Shown here: positions 34,544-43,592 of the stretch, in pieces
Numbering within the stretch: position 1 is the first letter of the stretch
Layout: the number at the start of each line of letters is the position of its first letter
Origin: Acidobacteriota bacterium
GTDB taxonomy: Bacteria; Acidobacteriota; Blastocatellia; RBC074
Length of the DNA stretch: 53,196 nt
Reading direction: 5' to 3'
NCBI GenBank assembly: GCA_019639255.1
Contig: JAHBSF010000033.1
Coordinates: 1-53,196 of the forward strand
The notes under the pieces: model-generated
What the model was told of the DNA's origin: nothing
The model's database searches: none
Seen by the model: the letters and a program-made list of their open reading frames with translations, nothing else
Program-made: the position numbers and the translations under genes

Positions 34544-35740
34544 TTACTGCGGTTCGCACTGCGTCGGCCCCGAGAGTTTGCGTGCGATGAACTGTTTGAC
34601 TTCGGTTTGTGCGCCTGCGGCTCCGGCAAGGCCGGGCGCGCCGATTGCGAGCGCCTGGCTCGGATCGAGCATGGCGCCGAGAAATTCGTTCGCCGTCTGG
34701 CTGTCGATGATCTTGACGCAGATGCGATTGGCTTTGGCCTGAAGCACGATTTCGAGGTCGCGGTTGAGCAATCCGTCCGGAAGCGTCTGAATGGGCACGG
34801 CTGCGGGAGTCAGATCGCGTTCCCGGCCCTGGCGCACGAGCGTGGCGCGCAATTCGCCCGTGTTGTTTGTATGGGCGATGATGCGTATGCGGTAGAAGTT
34901 CTGTTTATCGCGTGCGCGCAGTATGAACTGAGCCTCGCCCTGTTTGATGTTTACTACTGCGATGAGGTCGGTGTCCTGATAGTAGCGGTAATCTTCCAGC
35001 GGCGGCAGCACGAGGCCCGGCTCATTTATCACCAGAAAGCGCCCCTGCGTGGTCCAGCCCTTCGGCGCATCCCATTCCTTCAGGTTATTCCAGGAAGCGA
35101 AAAACGGCGTCTCGCTTAGTTTGCGTTCAAGATCGAATTTGAATTCGGTGCGGGTTTTCGATACGGCAATCTGTTCCTTGCGCGGGCGGTAACTCAGGTC
35201 TTCGGCGCGAATTTCGATTTCGTATTTTCCCTCTTCGATTTCATCGATGACTGCCCGGCCGGAATCGTCGAAGCGCGCAATACGGTCGAGCGCGCCGCCC
35301 GGCAGCCCGTAGCGCAGTTCTCCGTTTCCGGCGTTGGTCTGTATGGCGATGCGATGCGTTATGGGTTTGAGCGAAAGATCGAGCGGACTGACCTGATTTC
35401 TGATTATCGTTACCTGTCCGGAGCGGGGAGTATGTCCTTCAAGGCTCGATTCAACGCGGTATTGTCCGGGCGCGAGATTGTTGAAAATCGCCTGCATCGC
35501 CCCTTCGGGCACCGTTTCTTCAATACGTCTTTTGTCGCTGATGCGCGTAATCACGACGCGCGCGCCGGGCGGCGATACTACGCTGAGCGATCCCGTAGTC
35601 GCGGTCAATACAACGGTGCGGGTGGGCGGTTTGTCGGGATTGGCCGGCGGCGTCATCGAACCGCGCCGCCCGCCTTCCTGAGCGGCTGCGACGCTCGCCA
35701 GAACGAGTAGAAGCGGCAGTAGTGCGGATATCTTTTTCAT
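34544..35740 (-). CDS. Secreted PEGA-like protein with C-terminal jelly-roll-like domain
   Basis: The 398-aa product has a signal peptide (MKKISALLPLLLVLASVAAAQ). PEGA-like repeats follow: SPPGARVVITR with LAPGQYRVESSLEGHTP, and EEGKYEIEIRAEDLSYRP. The C-terminal half (SWNNLKEWDAPKGW, FLVINEPGLVLP, FILRARDKQNFYRIRI) resembles the concanavalin-like DUF1080 fold, which often binds or cleaves glycans, but no catalytic residues can be assigned. It probably stays in the periplasm or at the cell surface. It is transcribed with, or after, the large TonB receptor gene upstream. Confidence 0.68.
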   Translation of the reverse strand: MKKISALLPLLLVLASVAAAQEGGRRGSMTPPANPDKPPTRTVVLTATTGSLSVVSPPGARVVITRISDKRRIEETVPEGAMQAIFNNLAPGQYRVESSLEGHTPRSGQVTIIRNQVSPLDLSLKPITHRIAIQTNAGNGELRYGLPGGALDRIARFDDSGRAVIDEIEEGKYEIEIRAEDLSYRPRKEQIAVSKTRTEFKFDLERKLSETPFFASWNNLKEWDAPKGWTTQGRFLVINEPGLVLPPLEDYRYYQDTDLIAVVNIKQGEAQFILRARDKQNFYRIRIIAHTNNTGELRATLVRQGRERDLTPAAVPIQTLPDGLLNRDLEIVLQAKANRICVKIIDSQTANEFLGAMLDPSQALAIGAPGLAGAAGAQTEVKQFIARKLSGPTQCEPQ

Positions 35741-35791
35741 CAGCGTCTCCCACGAACCGTTAAAACTATAACAATTCCGGGCCGCTGAATG

Positions 35792-35891
35792 AAGGGAGAT
35801 AACGGAACATACGAAAATAGACGGAAACTGCCGAAATATTCAACTATTCCGTAATTTTTGTTTCATTTCATTTGTTCCGTTATCCTCCCCA
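35792..35891. repeat. Intergenic RCGRAA palindrome
   Basis: GGGAGATAACGGAACATACG faces CATTTGTTCCGTTATCCTCC. Hexamers follow the 9-10-9 spacing. The loop AATATTCAAC is the reverse complement of the GTTGAATATT loop of other copies, so this copy is inverted. Confidence 0.85.
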
Positions 35892-35894
35892 CAC

Positions 35895-38800
35895 TTAAAA
35901 CGAGTATTTCAGTGCAAACTGAATGCGCCGTCCGGGCGTGATTGTGTCTGTGGAGGAGCCGAATCCGGGAGCTTCAAGGAACCGGACGGGGATGGCGAAA
36001 TTCACCCGGTTCGGGAAATTGAAGAACTCGGCGCGGAAGATGACGCGCTGCCGGTCGGTGATGACGAAATTCTTGACGAGCGCCATACTCATCAGCATGT
36101 AGTTGCTTGCGCGGAAGGTATTTCGCCCGACGCGTCCGTCCGAACCCTGGGCCGCAAGCAGGCTCAGCGGATCTACCGTCAGCCGCAGCGGCTGCCGCCG
36201 GTCGTTTGTTTCAACAAGCCCGTTTGTGCTGTTGATGCGATCGGTGGCGTTGCCGTCGAGATTCACGTCATAGGTCGTGTTTACGGTAAACGGCTGTCCG
36301 GTCTGAAGCTGTCCCGTACCCGCGACTTCGAGCCCGCCGAGGAAGAACCGCCTGACCCGGCGCGGGATGCCCGTCGGGTCGTTGAAGGTCGGGAACGCAT
36401 AAATAAAGTTGTAGGTGAACCGGTGGCGTATGTCGAAATTCGCCGGGCCGCGTTCGCTGTCGTAATTGCACGACGTATTGGTTATCGCGCAGCTCCGTTG
36501 CGGCAGCGCCGGCGCTCCGGCAAGGTCGAATACGTCCGATACTTCGTCTATGGCTTTTGCAAAGGTATAGGAAAACTGGTACTGAAACACATTCTGCCTG
36601 AATGCGAAACGGCCGCGGAACTGGGTTTGGAGTGAATCGTAGCGAGACCGCGCCGTTGTCTCGAACTGATTGATCGCGCCGACCCCGGCTACGGGCCGTC
36701 CGCCCGAAAGCTGTCCGTTGGAGATCGCGGCGCCGGGCGATCTCGTCGTGCCGACGAATATCGGAACATCCGCGACATCGGCTACGAGCAGGTAGGGAAA
36801 TATCAGATAGTTCTGCCCCAGGTTGGGCGTGGTGAACCGCAGCAGGTTCCGCCCGAGCGTTCCTACATAGGCCGCCGAAAAGAAGTGATTCGGCGCAAGC
36901 TGCTGCTCGACGCTCAGCGAATACTGATGGGCAAGCGGGGTGTCCAACTGCTTGGCGGGCAGGGTAGCGCCGAATGCGGCCGGGAAGAAATCATCGTTTA
37001 CGCGGATGAGTTCCTGGGCCGTAAACTGCGGGTTTATGGCATTGGGTTGCCCCGTCCGCGGCGCGACGAAAAAGCGCGTGCGTGCTCCTCCCTGATCGGT
37101 GAAGGTTGCAAGCAGATGGTTGAATACGGCGTATCCGAACAGGTCGGGCAGCGGGCCGCCTCCGAAATTCGAAGTCAGAAAGCTCGGGAATACGTTGCGC
37201 GATTGGCCCACGACCGAGCCGAGCACCTGATCGTAGTAAACGCCGTAGCCGGCGCGTATCACGGTTGAGCGGTTCGGTCCGAAGGTGTTCGGGGCGTAAG
37301 CAAATCCCAGGCGCGGGGCGAAGTTGTTGTGATCGCCGTCGTAGATGCGCCTGCGATTGCTGATGAAGGTCTGGAGCCCGGGCAGCGAACTTGCAATCAG
37401 CGGATCGTTGAACGTCCTCTCGATTCGCTGTTGCCGGTCTTCCGGGACGGTGTTTAGTTCATACCGCAGGCCGTAGGATAGCGTCAGGTTCGGCCGCACG
37501 CGGTAGTCGTCCTGCGCGAAGAAATTGAACTGATAGTTGCGCAGGTTGAGTGCGGAATCGGCGCCGTTGGCTATGGAGAGGAACGAATTGCTCGGAGCGC
37601 TGGCCGCAGCCAGCGTCGCGGGCGAGAGAAACGGCGACGGATCGCCCGGTTGCGGCAGGCGGAAGCCGGTCGGTAGCCCGGTTTCTGCAAAACCCGTGGG
37701 TATTATTCGCGGGGCGCCGGTAAACAGGATCTGCGGCCGTGAGTTGCGCGGCAGGTCGCTGTTGAGGTCGGTGCGGCGGATGTCGGCGCCGAACGCGAAG
37801 CTGTGTGAAAGCGAGCGCCCCGAAATCTGATCCGCAATCTGATAGGTGTTGTTGACGCGCCGCTGCGGGAAGTTGATTACATCCGTACCTACGGGCGAAA
37901 AACCGGCTATGTTGACCTGGCCCACGGGGCCGATGAAATCCTGCGTGGTTCCGAAAAGCCGTGCAGGAAAGCCGTTGGCGGCGGAGAAATACAATCCCGA
38001 ACCGTAAATTACGGGATCGGTGTTGTTCGGCACGCCGAAGTTGGTCGGAAGCGTGTAGTTCACAAGATACGGCGCATTGAGAAAAAACGGCTCGTCGGCG
38101 AGCGGGCGCAGACGGTCGGGAAGTCCCTCGGTAATCGGCAGCAGGAATTCCCGGTCGCGCCGTTCGTTGAAATTCAACCGGGTCCGTCCGTAGGAGAAGC
38201 GGAACTGATTGGTGAATGTAGTCGTCGCATTCGAGTTGGGATTTGTCAGATCCCGGTTCATATAAAGCGACAGGTTCTGCGTCCGCACGTTGGCGAGCAT
38301 ACCGGAAAACAGCGCACCGCCCGTGTAGGGGATGCTGCGCTCGTCGTCGGTGAAGTTGTAGCGTGCGGCGAACAACTGTTCGTAGTCTATCTTGGCCGAG
38401 ACTACGCGGCCCTGCGCGCTCGCCGGGAGCACCTGCGTGAAGGTTCTGCCGCCGTAGACGCCTCCCGGATTGTTGGGAAACGGAAACAGGCTGAATATGG
38501 CGTCGCCGTTAAGGGTAGTAGGGAACGCGAAGACATTGGGATCCTGCCCGAGGATTGCAAACGGATTGTTGAACAGTCCGCGCGAGCCGCTTTCGAATGC
38601 GCCTCGGTCCTGAACCGTGGGCACGGCGAAATTCGACTCCTTGTTTGCATTCAGGATCTGGCCTTCGGCCGACATAAAGTAGAAGAGCTTTTCGCTGTAA
38701 CGGGGACCGCCCTCGCCGAAACGCGGCAGCGGCCCGCCGAGCACCACGCCCGGCTGGAAAAGCGTCAGCGAATCCTTGTCGCCCGTATTGAGCCGCGTCG

Positions 38801-39923
38801 TTATGGGCGTTCCGCCGATGCCGGCGGCGCGCTGGAAATCCCCGAACAGGCACAGATCATATGCGTTATCGGAGGTAAATCGCCTGCGGTCGCAGTTGAT
38901 TACGGGGCGCGAGCCGATCATAAGCGGGGTTGTGCGGTCGCCTCCCGCAGAATCGAAGAAGTCCCTGGCATTCAACTGGCTCGAATTAAACAGCCCGTAA
39001 AGCGTTCCGTGATGCCGGTTGCTCCCGGATTTGGATATCGCGTTGACCTGCGCGCCGAGATTGCGCCCGAGTTGTGCGGGCGGCAGCGTGGTGATGATCT
39101 GGTATTCGCGTATGGACTCTATGGGCTGCGGCACGAGCGAGAGAAACCCCTGACGCCTTACGCCTATGTCTTCATCGTTGTTGTCCGATCCGTCTACCGT
39201 GAAATTGTTGGCCCGCGAACGCAGCCCGTTGACCGAAAACTGGCCCGAAGATCCCACGCCCGGACCTACGCCGGGGCCTGCGATCGTGCCGGCGGTTTGC
39301 GGCGGCGGAGCTACGCCGGGCAGCAGCAATGCAAGTTCGTCGAATGTGCGCGTCAATGTCGCCCCGCCGAGGGGAAGCGACGAAACCTCGCCTTCTATGA
39401 AGGCTCCGCCCCTGCGCCCGTCGGTTGCATCGAGTGCGGCGGTGACCTCTACGCTGTCGGTTATGAGCGTTCCGGGCAGCGTTGTTGCGGGCGGAGCCGG
39501 GGCGGCGGTTTGCGGTTTATCGTCGGGTTTGGGGGCTTCGGTTTCCGGCGTCAACTGTATGGGCACGGGCACGACGTTGCTGGTGCGTATGGAAACGAGG
39601 GGCTGTTCCTTGCGGTAGAGCTTGTAGCCCGATGCTTCGACTTCGATTATGTATATGCTGGAAGGGAGGCTGCCCTTGTAGAATTCGCCGTTCGGGCCGC
39701 TGCGGGTTGCGCGCGTGATGCCCGTGTTGCGGTCTATGAACCGGATCGTCGCCCCGGCCACGGTGCCGCCCTGCGAGTTTGTGACGCGCCCGCTGAAGGC
39801 CCCGGTCAGGATGTCCTGCGCCGAGGCTGCTGAACCGAGCGGTGCGGCCGCAACCAGAAACGCGAGTATCAGCGAGAGATGGCGGGCGAAGGGAAATCTG
39901 ATGCGGGGACTGCGCGGACTCAT
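35895..39923 (-). CDS. Oar-like TonB-dependent receptor with carboxypeptidase-regulatory domain
   Basis: The 1342-aa product starts after GGAGGATCTCC and has a signal peptide (HLSLILAFLVAAAPLGSAASAQ). The first domain, GAFSGRVTNSQGGTVAGATI to IEVEASGYK, is carboxypeptidase-regulatory-like. A proline-rich linker (PAPPATTLPG) leads to a plug (FSVNGLRSRANNFTVDGSDNN, GAQVNAISKSGSNRHHGTLYG) and a barrel ending FALKYSF. It shares the Oar layout with the receptor at 29369 but is clearly divergent. The cargo is unknown; it may work with the secreted PEGA-like protein downstream on the same strand. Confidence 0.9.
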   Translation of the reverse strand: MSPRSPRIRFPFARHLSLILAFLVAAAPLGSAASAQDILTGAFSGRVTNSQGGTVAGATIRFIDRNTGITRATRSGPNGEFYKGSLPSSIYIIEVEASGYKLYRKEQPLVSIRTSNVVPVPIQLTPETEAPKPDDKPQTAAPAPPATTLPGTLITDSVEVTAALDATDGRRGGAFIEGEVSSLPLGGATLTRTFDELALLLPGVAPPPQTAGTIAGPGVGPGVGSSGQFSVNGLRSRANNFTVDGSDNNDEDIGVRRQGFLSLVPQPIESIREYQIITTLPPAQLGRNLGAQVNAISKSGSNRHHGTLYGLFNSSQLNARDFFDSAGGDRTTPLMIGSRPVINCDRRRFTSDNAYDLCLFGDFQRAAGIGGTPITTRLNTGDKDSLTLFQPGVVLGGPLPRFGEGGPRYSEKLFYFMSAEGQILNANKESNFAVPTVQDRGAFESGSRGLFNNPFAILGQDPNVFAFPTTLNGDAIFSLFPFPNNPGGVYGGRTFTQVLPASAQGRVVSAKIDYEQLFAARYNFTDDERSIPYTGGALFSGMLANVRTQNLSLYMNRDLTNPNSNATTTFTNQFRFSYGRTRLNFNERRDREFLLPITEGLPDRLRPLADEPFFLNAPYLVNYTLPTNFGVPNNTDPVIYGSGLYFSAANGFPARLFGTTQDFIGPVGQVNIAGFSPVGTDVINFPQRRVNNTYQIADQISGRSLSHSFAFGADIRRTDLNSDLPRNSRPQILFTGAPRIIPTGFAETGLPTGFRLPQPGDPSPFLSPATLAAASAPSNSFLSIANGADSALNLRNYQFNFFAQDDYRVRPNLTLSYGLRYELNTVPEDRQQRIERTFNDPLIASSLPGLQTFISNRRRIYDGDHNNFAPRLGFAYAPNTFGPNRSTVIRAGYGVYYDQVLGSVVGQSRNVFPSFLTSNFGGGPLPDLFGYAVFNHLLATFTDQGGARTRFFVAPRTGQPNAINPQFTAQELIRVNDDFFPAAFGATLPAKQLDTPLAHQYSLSVEQQLAPNHFFSAAYVGTLGRNLLRFTTPNLGQNYLIFPYLLVADVADVPIFVGTTRSPGAAISNGQLSGGRPVAGVGAINQFETTARSRYDSLQTQFRGRFAFRQNVFQYQFSYTFAKAIDEVSDVFDLAGAPALPQRSCAITNTSCNYDSERGPANFDIRHRFTYNFIYAFPTFNDPTGIPRRVRRFFLGGLEVAGTGQLQTGQPFTVNTTYDVNLDGNATDRINSTNGLVETNDRRQPLRLTVDPLSLLAAQGSDGRVGRNTFRASNYMLMSMALVKNFVITDRQRVIFRAEFFNFPNRVNFAIPVRFLEAPGFGSSTDTITPGRRIQFALKYSF

Positions 39924-39957
39924 GGAGATCCTCCGGTTTTGATTTCAGCGAATGGTG

Positions 39958-40121
39958 GGGAGATTACCAGCAATTCTTGGTTTAGGAGGAAAGAGAGATA
40001 ACGGAACAAACGAAATTAGACGGAACAAACGGAAATATTCAACTTTTCCGTAATTTTCGTATCATTTCGTTTGTTCCGTTATCTCTCTTTCCTCCTAAAC
40101 CGAGAATTGCCGGGAGATTAC
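39958..40121. repeat. Long-armed RCGRAA palindrome flanked by 10-bp direct repeats
   Basis: The palindrome (39970-40110) has arms of about 45 bp, from GCAATTCTTGGTTTAGGAGG inward through AAGAGAGATAACGG. GGGAGATTAC lies at 39958-39967 and again at 40112-40121, as a target-site duplication would. The loop is in the inverted orientation (AATATTCAAC). Confidence 0.85.
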
Positions 40122-40163
40122 GGATCACACGGAATTCAACGGGACAAAACTTTCTCCACCGAA

Positions 40164-42023
40164 TCAGTTCTTCGTCAATTCGCGGACGAGGCGGAATCCT
40201 ATGGTTTCCTCGCGCTGCGAGGGCGGGAACCATCCTCGCGAAGTCACGCGGATCGGAAACTTGCCGGTCGGCGAACTCTTGAATGAACCGCCCCGCACCA
40301 CCACCATCCCGCGTTCTTCGGGCGGCACATTGCGGTTGCTGCCCGGGTAATAGCGCGCAAACGACGATGTCCACTCGCCGACGTTGCCCAGCATATCGTG
40401 AACGCCGAAGGGTGAAACGCCGTCGTTGTACGATCCGACCGGTTGCGGTCCGTTGCTGCGCACGTTACTCCTGCCCTCGGTCCACTCCTCGCCCCACGGG
40501 TACTGGCGACCCTGCCCGCCGTGCGCGGCGTATTCCCATTCTTCTTCGGTGGGGAGGCGGTAGATGCGACCGTCGCGCTTGGAGCGCCACGCGGCGAACA
40601 GTTGGGCTTCGATCTGGGTTACATTGCGCACGGGCCATCGTTGGCGTCCCGCAGGCGGCTGCGATCCGTTCCAGTCCCTGGGCGCGGGGGTCCCGGTTTC
40701 GGCGACAAACATCGCGTATTCTTCGTTAGTCACTTCGTAACGATCGATCTCAAACGAGGCTACGGGCATGCTGTGCGCGGGCCATTCGGCCGCCGCCCAG
40801 TCGAAATCTTCGCCGCCCTGCCGCTGCGGCGCAGTATCCCTGCCCATTCGAAATGTAGCCCCCTCGATCCGCACGACATCGACCTGGAAGCGTGCTGCGG
40901 GCGCGGGCGTGGGTTGCGGCTCCACGCTCGGCGCGGGCCGGAGCGCAAGTACGATTGCAATAATGGCGAGCACAAGCGCGGCGGCGACGCCGGCAAGCAC
41001 GGCCGGTCGCGTATAAAACGGACGGGCAGGAATCGCAGCGCCGGGTGCGCTGACCGGTTGCACGTGTTGTCCCGAGGCCGGGGTGGTCGGAGCCCCCGTA
41101 TTCGGAGTACTTCGCGACGTGGATGAAAACTGATCCGAAGCGAGCGAGCGCAGCGCCGGATCGAGCGTGCGCGATTGCACGGTCTGCCGCAACGGACGCT
41201 CGGCGAAAGTCGCCGGGTCGACGCCAAGCAGCGCCGCGTGAAAATGTTCTACGGAGGCGAATCGCTCGGCCGGCTCCTTTGCAAGGGCCTTTAGCATCGC
41301 CTCCTCTACGTGCGGCGGGATGTCGGGAACAAACTGCGAGGGAGGCAGCGGCGCAAGCTCGATGTGCGCGCGCATCATTTCGTACTGGCTCTTGCAGGAG
41401 AACGGGAGGCGGCTGGTCATCATCTCGTAGAGCATGATGCCGAGCGAGTATATATCGGTCTGAGGCGAAGGGTCGTGCCCGCGAATCTGTTCCGGGGCCA
41501 TATATTCGATCGTGCCCACGAGCAGCCCTTCCTGCGTCATGCGCTCGGTGCCGACTACGCGGGCGATGCCGAAATCCATCACCTTGACCTCTTCGGCCTC
41601 GGTAATCATGACGTTGTTGGGCTTCAGGTCGCGGTGGATGATCCCGCGTTTGTGGGCGAAGGCAATCGCTTCGAGGATCTGCCGGAATATCCCGATTGCA
41701 TCTTCGGGCGGGAGCGTACCGAATCGGGCCATGCGGCGGTCGAGCCGCTCGCCGCGCACGAATTCGAGCACCATCAGAAAGGCTTCTTCGTGTCGGAAGA
41801 AGCTGTAAAGCGTGGCAATGTGCGGATGATTGAGCTTCGCAAGCGTCATCGCCTCGTTGCGAAAGCGGTTGACGATCTGCTCCTTGGTCATCAATTCCGG
41901 CCGCAGAACCTTGATCGCTACCTCGCGGTCGAGCGTCAGATCTATGCCGCGATAGACCTTGCCCATACCGCCTACGCCGATTTCTTCCACGATTCTGTAA
42001 TTACCGGCGACTGTGCCGATCAC
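40164..42023 (-). CDS. Ser/Thr protein kinase fused to an FGE/SUMF1-like domain
   Basis: This 619-aa protein has a Hanks-type kinase (1-270) with GVGGMGKVY, K38 in VAIKVL, catalytic HRDLKPNN at 130-137, DFG at 150-152 and APEQIRG. A Pro/Ser/Thr-rich linker and one transmembrane segment (about 343-363, AVLAGVAAALVLAIIAIVLAL) put the second domain outside. That domain (390-615) has the formylglycine-generating-enzyme fold: FRMGRDT, YEVTNEEYAMFV, RLPTEEEWEYAA, NVGEWTSSFARYYPG and VVRGGSF. The Cys pair of true FGE enzymes is absent, so it is likely a sensor or binding module rather than a sulfatase activator. The arrangement recalls chlamydial Pkn1-type proteins. Confidence 0.88.
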   Translation of the reverse strand: MIGTVAGNYRIVEEIGVGGMGKVYRGIDLTLDREVAIKVLRPELMTKEQIVNRFRNEAMTLAKLNHPHIATLYSFFRHEEAFLMVLEFVRGERLDRRMARFGTLPPEDAIGIFRQILEAIAFAHKRGIIHRDLKPNNVMITEAEEVKVMDFGIARVVGTERMTQEGLLVGTIEYMAPEQIRGHDPSPQTDIYSLGIMLYEMMTSRLPFSCKSQYEMMRAHIELAPLPPSQFVPDIPPHVEEAMLKALAKEPAERFASVEHFHAALLGVDPATFAERPLRQTVQSRTLDPALRSLASDQFSSTSRSTPNTGAPTTPASGQHVQPVSAPGAAIPARPFYTRPAVLAGVAAALVLAIIAIVLALRPAPSVEPQPTPAPAARFQVDVVRIEGATFRMGRDTAPQRQGGEDFDWAAAEWPAHSMPVASFEIDRYEVTNEEYAMFVAETGTPAPRDWNGSQPPAGRQRWPVRNVTQIEAQLFAAWRSKRDGRIYRLPTEEEWEYAAHGGQGRQYPWGEEWTEGRSNVRSNGPQPVGSYNDGVSPFGVHDMLGNVGEWTSSFARYYPGSNRNVPPEERGMVVVRGGSFKSSPTGKFPIRVTSRGWFPPSQREETIGFRLVRELTKN

Positions 42024-42135
42024 CTGGCGTCCTCCGATTCAGAAGCGATGCGCGAGGATTTTACTTTCTCATAGCAGCAGTAGCAAGACTCATTCCAAAT
42101 AAAGGGGAAACACGCAACACGCTGAGGGTTGCTGT

Positions 42136-42165
42136 TTGCCGGGAAGCGGTGCGGGCGTTTATAAT
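42136..42165 (+). promoter_or_regulatory. Candidate promoter of the M20 peptidase gene
   Basis: TATAAT (42160-42165) lies 25 bp before the start codon, with TTGCCG (42136-42141) 18 bp upstream of it as -35. The very short leader is noteworthy. Confidence 0.5.
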
Positions 42166-42190
42166 CGGGGTCTTCATTTGCGAACAATTT

Positions 42191-43192
42191 ATGAACATCT
42201 TCGAACTCACACGCGAACTGATCGAAATCGAGTCGATCTCGGGCAATGAAGGAGCGGTCGGACGCTTCGTGCGCGATTACCTGGCTGATCTCGGTTTCGA
42301 AGTCGAGACGCAGGAGGTCACGCCGGGCCGGTTCAATGTAATCGCCCGCTCGGGCGATCCGCTCGTTACCTTCTCGTCGCATATCGACACGGTGCCGCCG
42401 TTTATCCCGTTCAGCGAGGATGACGAAAAGATCTGCGGGCGCGGCGCGTGCGACGCCAAGGGAGTGATCGCCGCGCAGGTATTCGCCGCCGCGCAGCTTC
42501 GCGCCGAGGGATTGACCGATATCGGCCTGCTTTACCTGGTCGGCGAAGAAGACGGCAGCGACGGCGCGCGCGCAGCAAATACATTACACAACCGCAACCG
42601 CTACCTGATCAACGGCGAGCCTACCGAGAGTTGCCAGGCGCTTGCTACCAAGGGCGCGCTGCGGGTCGTGATCGAGACGGCAGGGAAAACCGCACACGCC
42701 GCTTATCCCGAACTCGGCGAATCCGCGATAGAAAAACTCCTCGACATTCTTTCCGATATCCGCAGCGCACAGTGGCCCGCAGACGCCGTGCTCGGGCCGA
42801 CGACCTATAACATCGGCGTCATCAGCGGCGGGCGCAAGGCGAATGTAGTGCCGGATATTGCAGCAAGCGAACTGATGTTCCGGACCGTTACGCCGCCCGA
42901 TGCTGTGCTGCAGCGTATACGCGAAATCGTGGGCGATCGCGGCCGGATCAAACAGGGTTTCACCATACCGCCGGTGCATCTGCGCACTGTGGAGTCGATC
43001 GACCTGCCGACGAGTGTCGTGCGTTTTGCGACTGACATACCGTCTCTGACCAACTGGGGCGAAGCGCTGCTTTTCGGGCCCGGTTCGATCCATCACGCGC
43101 ACACGGCGCACGAAATGATACTGAAGGCGGATCTGCTGCGCGCCGTGGATACCAACGCCGGAATGGCGAGGACGCTTCTCGCCTCACTTTGA
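42191..43192 (+). CDS. M20-family metallopeptidase/deacylase (ArgE/LysK/DapE-like)
   Basis: The 333-aa enzyme has the di-zinc layout of M20 peptidases: TFSSHIDTVPPF with the first His-Asp pair, GRGACDAKGVIAAQV with the bridging Asp, and VGEEDGSDGA with the catalytic Glu pair. A central dimerisation insert (KGALRVVIETAGKTAHAAYPE) and a C-terminal His (SIHHAHTAHE) follow. Members remove acyl groups from N-acetylornithine, N-acetyl-lysine or succinyl-DAP. The substrate cannot be set here; ESCQALATKG and the short length lean to LysK/ArgE-like. Start ATG 42191 fits the family. Confidence 0.87.
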   Translation: MNIFELTRELIEIESISGNEGAVGRFVRDYLADLGFEVETQEVTPGRFNVIARSGDPLVTFSSHIDTVPPFIPFSEDDEKICGRGACDAKGVIAAQVFAAAQLRAEGLTDIGLLYLVGEEDGSDGARAANTLHNRNRYLINGEPTESCQALATKGALRVVIETAGKTAHAAYPELGESAIEKLLDILSDIRSAQWPADAVLGPTTYNIGVISGGRKANVVPDIAASELMFRTVTPPDAVLQRIREIVGDRGRIKQGFTIPPVHLRTVESIDLPTSVVRFATDIPSLTNWGEALLFGPGSIHHAHTAHEMILKADLLRAVDTNAGMARTLLASL

Positions 43193-43242
43193 TTTCAACC
43201 TCGATTCACCTGATGTAAACGATCTGATTACGGAGCGAAAAT

Positions 43243-43500
43243 ATGCCGACTGCGAAATTCACAGCCGAACCCGATACTCCCGAATACGCAGCCTCAGACT
43301 GGCTGATGACGATCCACAACGCTTATCGCGCAATCGACTATGCGATAGAGAAATCTCCCGACCCGGAAGCCTTTATCGAAAAGCTGAAGGAGCGCGTGCG
43401 GCGCGATTACGAACAAAACCGCGAACAGATGGGCTGGAGCGAAAGGACGCGCGATGTCGCCGCCCGATCCCTCGATATAGTGCTTCAAACGCGGAAATAG
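43243..43500 (+). CDS. Small hypothetical protein
   Basis: This 85-aa soluble, charged protein is mostly helical (AYRAIDYAIEKSPDPEAFIEKLKERVRRDY) with a conserved-looking WLMTIHNAYRAIDYAIEK segment. No family is recognised. CGGAG upstream of ATG 43243 and a 50-nt gap after the M20 gene suggest an operon. The stop immediately abuts the next palindrome. Confidence 0.65.
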   Translation: MPTAKFTAEPDTPEYAASDWLMTIHNAYRAIDYAIEKSPDPEAFIEKLKERVRRDYEQNREQMGWSERTRDVAARSLDIVLQTRK

Positions 43501-43592
43501 AAAATAACTGAACAAACGAAAAGAAACGGAAACTACGGAAAGGAATGATAGATTCCGTAGTTTCCGTTTCTTTTCGTTTGTTCAGTTATTTT
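43500..43592. repeat. Intergenic RCGRAA palindrome, convergent junction
   Basis: GAAAATAACTGAACAAACGA faces TCGTTTGTTCAGTTATTTTTC. The usual ACGGAA and TTCCGT are ACTGAA and TTCAGT here: both arms carry the matching change. The manC stop (43586-43588) is in the right arm. Confidence 0.88.
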
